Positions 17,971 to 25,037 of a stretch of DNA of 64,000 nucleotides are shown here, piece by piece. The translations under genes and the position numbers were made by a program. Every line of letters begins with the position of its first letter. Position 1 is the stretch's first letter. The stretch is from Bradyrhizobium yuanmingense. GTDB lineage: Bacteria > Pseudomonadota > Alphaproteobacteria > Rhizobiales > Xanthobacteraceae. The notes beneath the pieces are model-generated. The model had not been told where the DNA came from and made no database searches. It worked only from the letters and a program-made list of their open reading frames with translations. Where the stretch lies: assembly GCF_029167105.1 (NCBI RefSeq), contig NZ_JARFML010000001.1, forward strand, positions 372,001 to 436,000. Reading direction: 5' to 3'.

Positions 17971-18290
17971 TGGTCCATCCTCTTCAGGAGATCGTCGAGG
18001 GCATCCAACCTTTTCTGCCAGAACCCGGCCATCTGGCCGGTCCAGTCGATCAGCGGATTGAGCGCACCGGGCTGCGCGCTGTAATGGGTCTGCCGTCCTT
18101 CGTGCCGGTCGCGCACCAGGCCCGCCTGCTTCAGGGCGCCAAGATGTTTCGACACCGCCGGCTGCGACACGCCGGATCGCGTCGTCAGCGCCCCGACCGT
18201 CTGCTCCCCCTCACGGCACAGCCGCTCGAAGATCGCCCGCCGGGTGGGATCGGCGAGCGTCCTGAACAGAAGGTCGGGGGTGGTGGACAT
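17967..18290 (-). CDS. ArsR-family transcriptional repressor
   Basis: A 107-residue winged-helix regulator. LFRTLADPTRRAIFERL (about 7-23) opens the domain and SGVSQPAVSKHLGALKQAGL (about 39-58) is the recognition helix-turn-helix. No metal-binding cysteines are visible (the single Cys near 25 is not in a CxC motif), so it likely senses something other than thiophilic metals, as in the ArsR/SRPBCC pairs. Two identical-core palindromes lie 10-51 bases upstream of the ATG and are probable autoregulatory operators. Confidence 0.92.
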   Translation of the reverse strand: MSTTPDLLFRTLADPTRRAIFERLCREGEQTVGALTTRSGVSQPAVSKHLGALKQAGLVRDRHEGRQTHYSAQPGALNPLIDWTGQMAGFWQKRLDALDDLLKRMDQ

Positions 18291-18299
18291 GAAAGATCC

Positions 18300-18341
18300 A
18301 TAACTGGGAAGTTATGGGTTAACTCATAACTGTGGAGTTAT
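18300..18341 (-). promoter_or_regulatory. Twin ArsR operator palindromes
   Basis: ATAACT-N4-AGTTAT occurs twice, at 18300-18315 and 18326-18341, spaced 26 bp centre to centre (about 2.5 helical turns). Each half-site is exact. The pair sits directly upstream of the ArsR gene, as expected for an autoregulated repressor. The repeat is seen; binding is inferred. Confidence 0.7.
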
Positions 18342-18387
18342 GGGTTAGTCAAGTGCGACGGGAGGATACGGCGCCGCCACACTCCTC

Positions 18388-18510
18388 CGTCATTGCGAGC
18401 CAACGGGACCGCGCGAAGCGCGGCCCGATGACAGGCTCCGCGAAGCAATCCAGAAACCTTCCGCGGAGGCTGCTTGGATTGCTTCGTCGCACGGGCTCCT
18501 CGCAATGACG
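18388..18510. repeat. Palindromic repeat of the GTCATTGCGAG family, copy 1
   Basis: Starts GTCATTGCGAG and ends CTCGCAATGAC, with internal GCAATCCAG / CTTGGATTGCTTCGTCGC arms. This copy is longer than the others by an inserted second palindrome (CCGCGCGAAGCGCGG near 18409). Other copies are at 32883, 35265, 36558, 37047, 37216 and 41034. Confidence 0.85.
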
Positions 18511-18544
18511 CGGAAAGGGCCGCGCCAGCCATCGCCGTGCCCGG

Positions 18545-18994
18545 CTACGGCCGCAAATACAGATACCCCTGCGACTGCAGTTCGGCGAGCCGGACCACGC
18601 CGCCGTTCTCGGCGTTGACGAAGCCCGGCAGCAGCTCGCTCAGCGTCACGTTCTGCGCCTTCATCGTGTTGCCGCAGGCCGCGAGCTCGACGCCGCCCTT
18701 GGAGAAATCACTGATCCGCTTGCTGACGTCGGGGTTGGCCTGCGCCCAGTGAAACGCCTTCAGCGCCGGGCCGTGGATCACCAGCGCGATTGTCACATGC
18801 TCGGGGCCGCCGACGCCCTCGATGTGGTTCTGGATGTTGCCGAGCACGAAATGGACCTTCTCGGCGTCGCTGAGATGGTAGGCGACTTTCAGCTTGTTGC
18901 TCGCGCTCACTTCCGTCGCGGCTCTGGCGCCGGAGGCGCCGAGTGCTGCGCCCAAAGCCGAGACGGCGCTCCACAAGATGCTGCGGCGGTTCAT
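18545..18994 (-). CDS. Exported DsrE/F-like sulfur-relay family protein
   Basis: A 149-residue protein with an export signal: NRRSILWSAVSALGAALGAS followed by an alanine-rich AxA cleavage site near residue 26. The double Arg is Tat-like. The mature part fits the DsrE/DsrF fold (KLKVAYHLSDAEKVHFVLGN near 34-53, then VIHGPALKAF and a Cys in ELAACGNTMK near 108). Many such periplasmic proteins accompany sulfur or redox systems, but no sulfur gene is adjacent. The function is unknown. Probably monocistronic or with the following gene (39 bp apart). Confidence 0.8.
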   Translation of the reverse strand: MNRRSILWSAVSALGAALGASGARAATEVSASNKLKVAYHLSDAEKVHFVLGNIQNHIEGVGGPEHVTIALVIHGPALKAFHWAQANPDVSKRISDFSKGGVELAACGNTMKAQNVTLSELLPGFVNAENGGVVRLAELQSQGYLYLRP

Positions 18995-19033
18995 GGCATT
19001 CTCCCTGGATTGCCTGACATTGCCGCAGGCATA

Positions 19034-19654
19034 TCATTTGTGGCGCAGGGCCGCGAGTTCCTTGCGGTCGGTCACCAGCGAGGCGCACTCGCGATTGTCG
19101 GCGCGGTCGAGACGGAAAATCTTGTCGTCGGCGCCGGCGGTCAGCGAATGCTCGGCGTCATCGTCCGGCTTGTTGTTCTGCCAGACCCTGACACGTTCGA
19201 GCCGCACGATCGCCGATCTGTCGTCCCTGGAGAGCGCAACGCCGATGCCGCCGCCATCGCAGTCGACGCCGCAGCCAAGGCGCACCTCGTCGCCGCTCCT
19301 GGTGAATACGGCGTGGTTGCATGAGCCGCTGGAATCGAAATCGCCGCTGCGGTGACGGTATCTGAAGCCGAGGCGAAACGAGTGGTGCAGCTCCTTGTCC
19401 TCCTTGTCGAACTCCGCGGAGACCAGCAGCTTCATCGAAGCGACCTTCTGCTTCGGATGCCGCGCCAGATGGTCGGCATCGTAGCGGCGGATGAAGCAGG
19501 CATAGGCCTTGTCGCCGGGAGGCTTCGCATACATCCGTGTATTGAAGGTCTCGGCCTCGGCCTTGCTGGCCTCGCGGATATCGTCGACTTCCTCGGCGCG
19601 GCCGACGCTGGTCAGCGCAGCAAAAGTGAGGGCAGCAAGGATGACGAGCTTCAT
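19034..19654 (-). CDS. Exported protein of unknown function
   Basis: A 206-residue protein whose first 20 residues (MKLVILAALTFAALTSVGRA) are a clear Sec signal peptide, which fixes the ATG at 19654. The mature region has four or more cysteines (CFIRR, GSCNH, GCGVDCDGGG), suggesting disulfides in the periplasm. The GCGVDCDGGGIGVALSRDD segment near residue 130 recurs in hypothetical proteins of rhizobia. No catalytic motif is recognised. The upstream in-frame stretch is too Arg-rich to be real. Confidence 0.72.
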   Translation of the reverse strand: MKLVILAALTFAALTSVGRAEEVDDIREASKAEAETFNTRMYAKPPGDKAYACFIRRYDADHLARHPKQKVASMKLLVSAEFDKEDKELHHSFRLGFRYRHRSGDFDSSGSCNHAVFTRSGDEVRLGCGVDCDGGGIGVALSRDDRSAIVRLERVRVWQNNKPDDDAEHSLTAGADDKIFRLDRADNRECASLVTDRKELAALRHK

Positions 19655-19978
19655 GAGGGCCTCGCGCACATGACAATTTCGTCGCAGCAAGACAGAGCTG
19701 CTGTCTGTTAGACGCAGAATTGGTGACCCGCGTTCAACCGTCGCAAGCCGCTCGAGCGGTGGTCGCGGTGCGGATTCGCGCAACTCGCTTCACGCTCCGC
19801 CTTAGTCACTGATGGGCTCGAGAAGGTTCAAGCGGTGAAGCGGGCGGCCCTTCGGAACTTGAAGCCTGCAATCGCTGCGACATTGTCTCGGTTCGTCAAT
19901 GTGATAGCGTTCACAGACGACCGCCTTCGGCGGTCGTAAGCTGGGGCTGCCTTGTCAGTATGTGGAGTCTCCCCCGCA
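19655..19978. other. Divergent intergenic region with a hairpin
   Basis: About 320 bp between divergent genes. It contains a perfect hairpin at 19917-19937 (ACGACCGCC / GGCGGTCGT, 3-base loop) 41 bases before the cyclase ATG. No T-tract follows, so it is more likely a leader structure or operator than a terminator. No other feature is seen. Confidence 0.5.
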
Positions 19979-21505
19979 ATGGGCGAAATTCGCAGCTTCA
20001 AATCCGGCAATCAAGACGAGCCGCCTCCGCACGGCGCCATGCCTCGTCGCCTCGCCGCGATCATTGTCGGTGACATCGCTTCGTACAGCCGCATGATGCA
20101 GGCTGATGAGGAGGGGACGCATGTCCGCGTCAAGCGGATCGAGCGCGACCTCATCTATCCAAGCATCGTCGAGCACCATGGAACTCTGGTGAAGACGACA
20201 GGCGATGGCTTCATCGCCATTTTCGACAGCCCTGTCGAGGCCGTTCGATGCAGCATCGTCATCCAGCAGAACCTCATCGGCCGCAACGCGCCGCTTCCCA
20301 AGCATTCGCGGCTCGAATATCGGATTGGCGTCAATCTCGGCGATGTGATCGTGGAGTCGGACGATGTCTACGGCGACGGCGTCAACATCGCCACGCGCAT
20401 CGAGGGCATTGCCGAGCCCGGTCAGGTCTATATCTCCGGCGCGATCTACGAGCAGATCAAGCACAAGGTAGTATGCGGCTATGAGTCGCTCGGCGACCGC
20501 AAGGTCAAGAACATCACCGATCCGGTGCGCGTGTATCGTGTGCTGCCGGACGCTGATGCGGTCGGCAAGACAAGAAGCCGGCGTGAGAACGCGCTGATCT
20601 TTTTGCTGGCCATTACAGTGCTGATGATGGCCACCGGCGTGCTCTGGTATTTGCTGGCGCAGCCCGGCAGAATGGGCGAGCAGGCTGCCGCGCCGCCCAC
20701 CGCTCCGGTCGTCTCACCGGTTCCTCAGCCGTTGCCGCGCGAGGCGGCGAAGCAGACGCCGCAACCCTCTCCGTCATTGGCTTCGTCGCCTTCGGCCCCG
20801 ACTCCGGCTCCCAGCCCATCGGCAACGCCGGTGCGCGAGCCCGAAATGATCGCCATTCGCGGCGGCAGCTTCGCCATGGGTAGCAACGAAGATCCGACCG
20901 AGCGTCCCGTCCACCAGGTCACGATCAAGCCGTTCTCGATCGGAAAATACCCGGTGACGGTGCAGGAGTGGAACGAATGCGCTGCCGCCAAGGTGTGCGG
21001 ATTCACGGCCACCGGCAAGGACGATGCCCCGGTCAGCAATGTGAGCTGGACCGATGCGCAGCAATATGTCGCCTGGCTCGCGCAGGCGACGAAGAAGCCC
21101 TACCGGCTTCCGAGCGAAGCCGAATGGGAATATGCGGCACGCGGCGGCACACAGACCAAATATTGGTGGGGCGACAAGCTGCAGCCGGGCATGGCCGGCT
21201 GCAAGGATTGCGGTGAACTTGCCGCCGAGCAGCCGGCCAAGGTCGGCAGTTTCAAGCCAAATCCGTTCGGGCTTTACGACATGGGCGGCGGCATCGATCA
21301 GTGGGTCGCGGACTGCTGGCACCGGACCTATCAGGGCGCGCCCAGCGACGGCTCGGCGCGGACCAGCGCTGACTGCAGCTCTCATGTCCTGCGCTCAGGC
21401 TCCTGGAAGAACGATTCGAGATATGTGCGGCCGTCAAACCGCGGTGGATACGACACCGGCGTCCGTTACCCCACGCACGGATTCCGGATCGCGCTCAGTC
21501 CGTAG
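19979..21505 (+). CDS. Class III adenylate/guanylate cyclase fused to a periplasmic FGE-like domain
   Basis: A 508-residue membrane receptor. Residues 21-190 are a class III cyclase: metal-binding Asp32 (IIVGDIASYS) and Asp76 (KTTGDGF), substrate Lys72, and transition-state Asn136/Arg140 (VNIATR), so it should be active. One membrane helix spans about 205-228. A Pro/Ala/Ser linker (~232-290) leads to a C-terminal formylglycine-generating-enzyme-like (SUMF1) domain starting at EMIAIRGGSFAMGS, predicted periplasmic. The catalytic cysteine pair of true FGEs is absent around the VLRSGSW motif, so this domain probably binds rather than modifies. ATG 19979 has GGAG 12 bases upstream; ATG 20039 is possible. 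A DUF4399 gene follows after 16 bp. Confidence 0.88.
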   Translation: MGEIRSFKSGNQDEPPPHGAMPRRLAAIIVGDIASYSRMMQADEEGTHVRVKRIERDLIYPSIVEHHGTLVKTTGDGFIAIFDSPVEAVRCSIVIQQNLIGRNAPLPKHSRLEYRIGVNLGDVIVESDDVYGDGVNIATRIEGIAEPGQVYISGAIYEQIKHKVVCGYESLGDRKVKNITDPVRVYRVLPDADAVGKTRSRRENALIFLLAITVLMMATGVLWYLLAQPGRMGEQAAAPPTAPVVSPVPQPLPREAAKQTPQPSPSLASSPSAPTPAPSPSATPVREPEMIAIRGGSFAMGSNEDPTERPVHQVTIKPFSIGKYPVTVQEWNECAAAKVCGFTATGKDDAPVSNVSWTDAQQYVAWLAQATKKPYRLPSEAEWEYAARGGTQTKYWWGDKLQPGMAGCKDCGELAAEQPAKVGSFKPNPFGLYDMGGGIDQWVADCWHRTYQGAPSDGSARTSADCSSHVLRSGSWKNDSRYVRPSNRGGYDTGVRYPTHGFRIALSP

Positions 21506-21521
21506 TACTGGAGTCAATTTG

Positions 21522-21968
21522 ATGAAGATCGTTTCCTGTATCGCGCTGGCGGCCGCCATCGCATTGCTCCCCGGCGCGGCCTATCCGCAAGGCAAAACTG
21601 CGCCAAAGGACGCCAAGCTTTATTTCATCTCGCCGTATGACGGTCAGAAGATCCGTGGTGGGTTTTGGGTCCGGTTCGGCCTGCGCAACATGGGCGTGAC
21701 GCATGCCGGTGACGACTACCACAATGCCGGCCACCATCATCTGTTGATCGATGTGAAAGACCCCATCGATGCCAAGGAGCCGATTCCGCAGGACAAGTCC
21801 CATCTGCATTTCGGAGCGGGACAAACCGAAACGTTCCTCGAGCTTCCGCCGGGCACGCATACGCTGCAACTGGTGCTTGGCGACGCCAAACACTATCCGT
21901 TCGAACCACCCGTCGTGTCGGAGAAGATCACGATACGCGTCAGGCCGGCGGCATCAGCGCGAAGATGA
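21522..21968 (+). CDS. Exported DUF4399 domain protein
   Basis: 148 residues with a Sec signal peptide (MKIVSCIALAAAIALLPGAA). The mature part is DUF4399: YFISPYDGQKIRGGFWVRFG, then a His-rich NAGHHHLLIDV near residue 66 and DKSHLHFGAGQTE near 87-99. The histidines could bind a metal, which is an inference. It lies 16 bp after the cyclase/FGE gene and is likely in the same transcript, acting in the periplasm where the FGE-like domain sits. Its stop abuts the stop of korB on the other strand with no gap. Confidence 0.85.
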   Translation: MKIVSCIALAAAIALLPGAAYPQGKTAPKDAKLYFISPYDGQKIRGGFWVRFGLRNMGVTHAGDDYHNAGHHHLLIDVKDPIDAKEPIPQDKSHLHFGAGQTETFLELPPGTHTLQLVLGDAKHYPFEPPVVSEKITIRVRPAASARR

Positions 21969-23024
21969 TCACCGCAGGCTGGCGTTGATCTTGTCCAGGA
22001 CCGCCGAGCCGGGACAGAGCGTGTCCGCCTCCAGCGCGTTGAGCGGCGTCTCGACCGTGTTGAGATGCTCGTGCAGGTCTTCGGCATCGGGATCGACGTA
22101 AAGAAGACCGGTGACGATCTGCCCCTTGGCGGCGTGCCGCGCGAGGAAGGTCTGGGCGCCCAGCCGGTCGTGCGGATCGTAGTCCGCGTCGATCTTGCGC
22201 AGCGCGATCTTGCTGCCGTCGTGCTGCTCGACCACCTGCACCGTGCCGGGCGCGTAGTCCACCGCAATGGGATCGCGGCCGACCAGCACGTCGAGCCGAT
22301 TCACGGCGTCGTTGTGCTCGCGGACATAGTCGAAGCTTTTGGTCGAGCCGGCGTGGTTGTTGAACGCGATGCAGGGGCTGATGACGTCGATGAAGGACGC
22401 GCCCTTGTGGCCGATCGCGGCGGCGATCAGCGGCACCAATTGGCTCTTGTCGCCGGAGAAGGAGCGCGCGACGAAGGTGGCGCCCAGCTGCAGCGCCATC
22501 GCGACGAGGTCGATGGCGTTATCGGTATTGGTGACGCCTTTCTTGCTCTTCGAGCCGCGGTCGGCGGTCGCCGAGAACTGGCCCTTGGTCAGGCCGTAGA
22601 CGCCGTTGTTCTCGACGATATAGGTCATGTTGACGCCGCGACGGATCGAATGCGCGAACTGGCCGAAGCCGATCGAGGCGGAATCGCCGTCGCCGGAGAC
22701 GCCGAGATAGATCAGGTCGCGGTTGGCGAGGTTGGCGCCTGTCAGCACGGATGGCATGCGGCCGTGCACGGAATTGAAGCCGTGCGAATTGCCGAGGAAA
22801 TAGTCCGGCGTCTTCGACGAGCAGCCGATGCCGGAGATCTTCGCCACCCGGTGCGGCTCGATCGAGAGCTCGTAGCAGGCTTCGATGATCGAGGCCGTGA
22901 TCGAATCGTGGCCGCAGCCGGCGCACAAAGTCGAGATCTTGCCCTCGTAATCGCGGTGGGTGTAGCCGAGCGAGTTCTTCTTCAGGCCCGGATGATGGAA
23001 TTTTGGTTTTGCGATGTAGGTCAT
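21969..23024 (-). CDS. korB: 2-oxoacid:ferredoxin oxidoreductase, beta subunit
   Basis: A 351-residue thiamine-diphosphate subunit. CAGCGHD near residue 25, GIGCSS near 57 and SPCIAFNNH near 205 supply cysteines for a [4Fe-4S] cluster. GDGDSASIGFGQFAHSIRRG and VENNGVYGLTKGQFS form the TPP/Mg site. With KorA it oxidatively decarboxylates a 2-oxoacid (most like 2-oxoglutarate) to acyl-CoA, reducing ferredoxin. ATG 23024 (MTYIAKPKFHHPGL) matches homologues; upstream in-frame sequence derives from a repeat. A 165-bp gap with that repeat separates it from korA. Confidence 0.93.
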   Translation of the reverse strand: MTYIAKPKFHHPGLKKNSLGYTHRDYEGKISTLCAGCGHDSITASIIEACYELSIEPHRVAKISGIGCSSKTPDYFLGNSHGFNSVHGRMPSVLTGANLANRDLIYLGVSGDGDSASIGFGQFAHSIRRGVNMTYIVENNGVYGLTKGQFSATADRGSKSKKGVTNTDNAIDLVAMALQLGATFVARSFSGDKSQLVPLIAAAIGHKGASFIDVISPCIAFNNHAGSTKSFDYVREHNDAVNRLDVLVGRDPIAVDYAPGTVQVVEQHDGSKIALRKIDADYDPHDRLGAQTFLARHAAKGQIVTGLLYVDPDAEDLHEHLNTVETPLNALEADTLCPGSAVLDKINASLR

Positions 23025-23048
23025 GCGAGCACCTGAAATTTCCGCGGC

Positions 23049-23167
23049 GTCATGGCCGGGCTTGACCCGGCCATCCACGTCTTGGCCGGGAAAAGAAAGG
23101 CGTGGATGCCCGGGCATAGGCGAGCGGAAGCGACGCCGTTCTTCGAACGGCTAAGCCCGGGCATGAC
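23049..23167. repeat. Inverted repeat between korA and korB
   Basis: GTCATGGCCGGGCTTGACCC at the left is mirrored by GCCCGGGCATGACG at 23154-23167, with internal CATCCACG / CGTGGATG arms. It resembles the dispersed GTCATGCCCGGG palindromes of bradyrhizobia. Placed within the operon, it could form an mRNA hairpin affecting the alpha/beta stoichiometry. Confidence 0.7.
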
Positions 23168-23189
23168 GGAGGAGAGCGCAAGGTGTTGT

Positions 23190-25037
23190 TCATGACACGG
23201 CCTTGCGGAGCGGGGTCACCTTGAGGTGGTCCTGGTGGTCGCCGATGGCTTTGGCGATGAAGCGGGCGGTGATCGGCGTGCCGTCGTAATGCACGATCGG
23301 CACCAGACGGACGGGATCGATGCCGTTCTCGTTGACGATGAGCTGGCGCAGCTGGCTGTCGCGGTTCTGCTCGACCACGTAGACGAAGTCGTGCTCGGCG
23401 AGGAAGCTCGCCACGCTCGAGTGGAACGGGAAGGCGCGGATGCGGAGGCGATCGAGCTGATGCCCGCGCGCTTCCAGCAGGCCGATCGCCTCGTCCATCG
23501 CCGGCGAGGTCGAGCCGAAATAGATCACGCCATATTTGGTCGGCCGTTCCGCATTGGACTGCAGCGGCCGCGGCACCAGGTCCTGCGCCGTCTCGAACTT
23601 GCGGACCAGGCGCTGCATGTTGTCGGCGTAGACCGTGCCTTCCTCGGAGTAGCGCGCATAGCGGTCGCGCGACGTGCCGCGGGTGAAGTAGGAGCCCTTG
23701 GTCGGGTGCGTGCCGGGGTAGGTGCGGTAGGGAATGCCGTCGCCGTCGACGTCGAGATAGCGGCCGAAGTCGCGGCCTTCCTCCAGCATCTCCGCCGTCA
23801 TGACCTTGCCGCGGTCATATTGCCTGGCATCGTCCCACTTCAGCGGGCGGCAGAGCCGGTGGTTCATGCCGATGTCGAGATCGAGCATCAGGAAGATCGT
23901 GGTCTGCAGCCGCTCGGCGAGATCGAAGGCGGCCGCCGCGAACTCGAACGCTTCGGCCGGATCCTCGGGGAACAGCAGCACGTGCTTGGTGTCGCCATGC
24001 GAGGCATAGGCGCAGGCGATGATGTCGCATTGCTGGGTGCGGGTCGGCATGCCCGTGGAGGGGCCGGCGCGCTGGATATTCATGATCACGGCCGGGATCT
24101 CGGCAAAGTACGAGAGGCCGATGAACTCGGTCATCAGCGAGATGCCGGGGCCGGAGGTCGCGGTGAAGGCGCGGGCGCCGTTCCAGGACGCGCCGATCAC
24201 GATGCCGATCGAGGCCAGCTCGTCCTCGCCCTGCACGATCGCGTATTTCGCCTTGCCGGTTTCAGGATCGTGCCGGTACTTCTTGCAATGGGCGGTGAAG
24301 GCTTCCGCCACCGACGATGACGGCGTGATCGGATACCAGGCGCACACGGTGGCGCCGCCATAGACGGCGCCGAGCGCGGCCGCGCTGTTGCCCTCGATGA
24401 AGATGCGGTCGCCGACCTTGTCGGACTTCTTCACGCGCAGCCCGATCGGGCATTTCAGGTTCTGCAAGGCCCAATCGCGGCCGAGATGCAGCGCATGGAC
24501 GTTGGAGGACAGCAGCTTCTCCTTGCCCTTGTACTGCTCGCCGATCAGCTGCTCGATCAGCTTCGGATCCATGTCGAGTAGCGCCGAGAGCGCGCCGAGA
24601 TAGATGATGTTCTTGAACAGCTGTCGCTGCCGCGGATCGGTATAGGTCGAATTGGTGATCGCGGTCAGCGGCACGCCGATCACGGTGATGTCGTCGCGGA
24701 ATTTGGTCGACGGCATCGGCTTGGTGGAATCGTAGAACAGATAGCCGCCGGGCTCGATGCCGGCGACGTCCTTGTCCCACGTCTGCGGATTCATCGCCAC
24801 CATCATGTCGACGCCGCCGCGGGCGCCGAGATGGCCGGCTTCCGTCACGCGCACCTCGTACCAGGTCGGCAGGCCCTGGATGTTGGAGGGGAAGATGTTG
24901 CGTGGGCTGACAGGCACGCCGTGGCGCAGGATCGCGCGCGCGAACATCTCGTTGGCGCTGGCCGAGCCCGAGCCGTTGACGTTGGCGAAGCGGACGACGA
25001 AGTCGTTTACGCTGCTGATCGGCTTTTTGTCGGACAT
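23190..25037 (-). CDS. korA: 2-oxoacid:ferredoxin oxidoreductase, alpha (gamma-alpha fused) subunit
   Basis: A 615-residue subunit in which the gamma domain (residues about 10-190, NGSGSASANEMFARAILRHG) precedes the pyrimidine-binding alpha domain (about 215-600; AWYPITPSSSVAEAF, GEDELASIGIVIGASWNGAR, ATSGPGISLMTE). This is the arrangement of mycobacterial-type KorA. The ATG at 25037 overlaps the upstream flavoprotein gene by 31 bases; longer reading is in the wrong context. It carries the CoA and substrate site, with KorB carrying TPP. Confidence 0.93.
   Translation of the reverse strand: MSDKKPISSVNDFVVRFANVNGSGSASANEMFARAILRHGVPVSPRNIFPSNIQGLPTWYEVRVTEAGHLGARGGVDMMVAMNPQTWDKDVAGIEPGGYLFYDSTKPMPSTKFRDDITVIGVPLTAITNSTYTDPRQRQLFKNIIYLGALSALLDMDPKLIEQLIGEQYKGKEKLLSSNVHALHLGRDWALQNLKCPIGLRVKKSDKVGDRIFIEGNSAAALGAVYGGATVCAWYPITPSSSVAEAFTAHCKKYRHDPETGKAKYAIVQGEDELASIGIVIGASWNGARAFTATSGPGISLMTEFIGLSYFAEIPAVIMNIQRAGPSTGMPTRTQQCDIIACAYASHGDTKHVLLFPEDPAEAFEFAAAAFDLAERLQTTIFLMLDLDIGMNHRLCRPLKWDDARQYDRGKVMTAEMLEEGRDFGRYLDVDGDGIPYRTYPGTHPTKGSYFTRGTSRDRYARYSEEGTVYADNMQRLVRKFETAQDLVPRPLQSNAERPTKYGVIYFGSTSPAMDEAIGLLEARGHQLDRLRIRAFPFHSSVASFLAEHDFVYVVEQNRDSQLRQLIVNENGIDPVRLVPIVHYDGTPITARFIAKAIGDHQDHLKVTPLRKAVS

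Noticed and set aside
18338..18532. 64-codon frame on the minus strand
   Set aside because: It lies in a palindromic repeat; the same peptide (ATKQS-type) appears wherever this repeat is read.
20830..21505. Active formylglycine-generating enzyme or sulfatase maturation function
   Set aside because: The cysteine pair needed for catalysis is not found, and no sulfatase is nearby.
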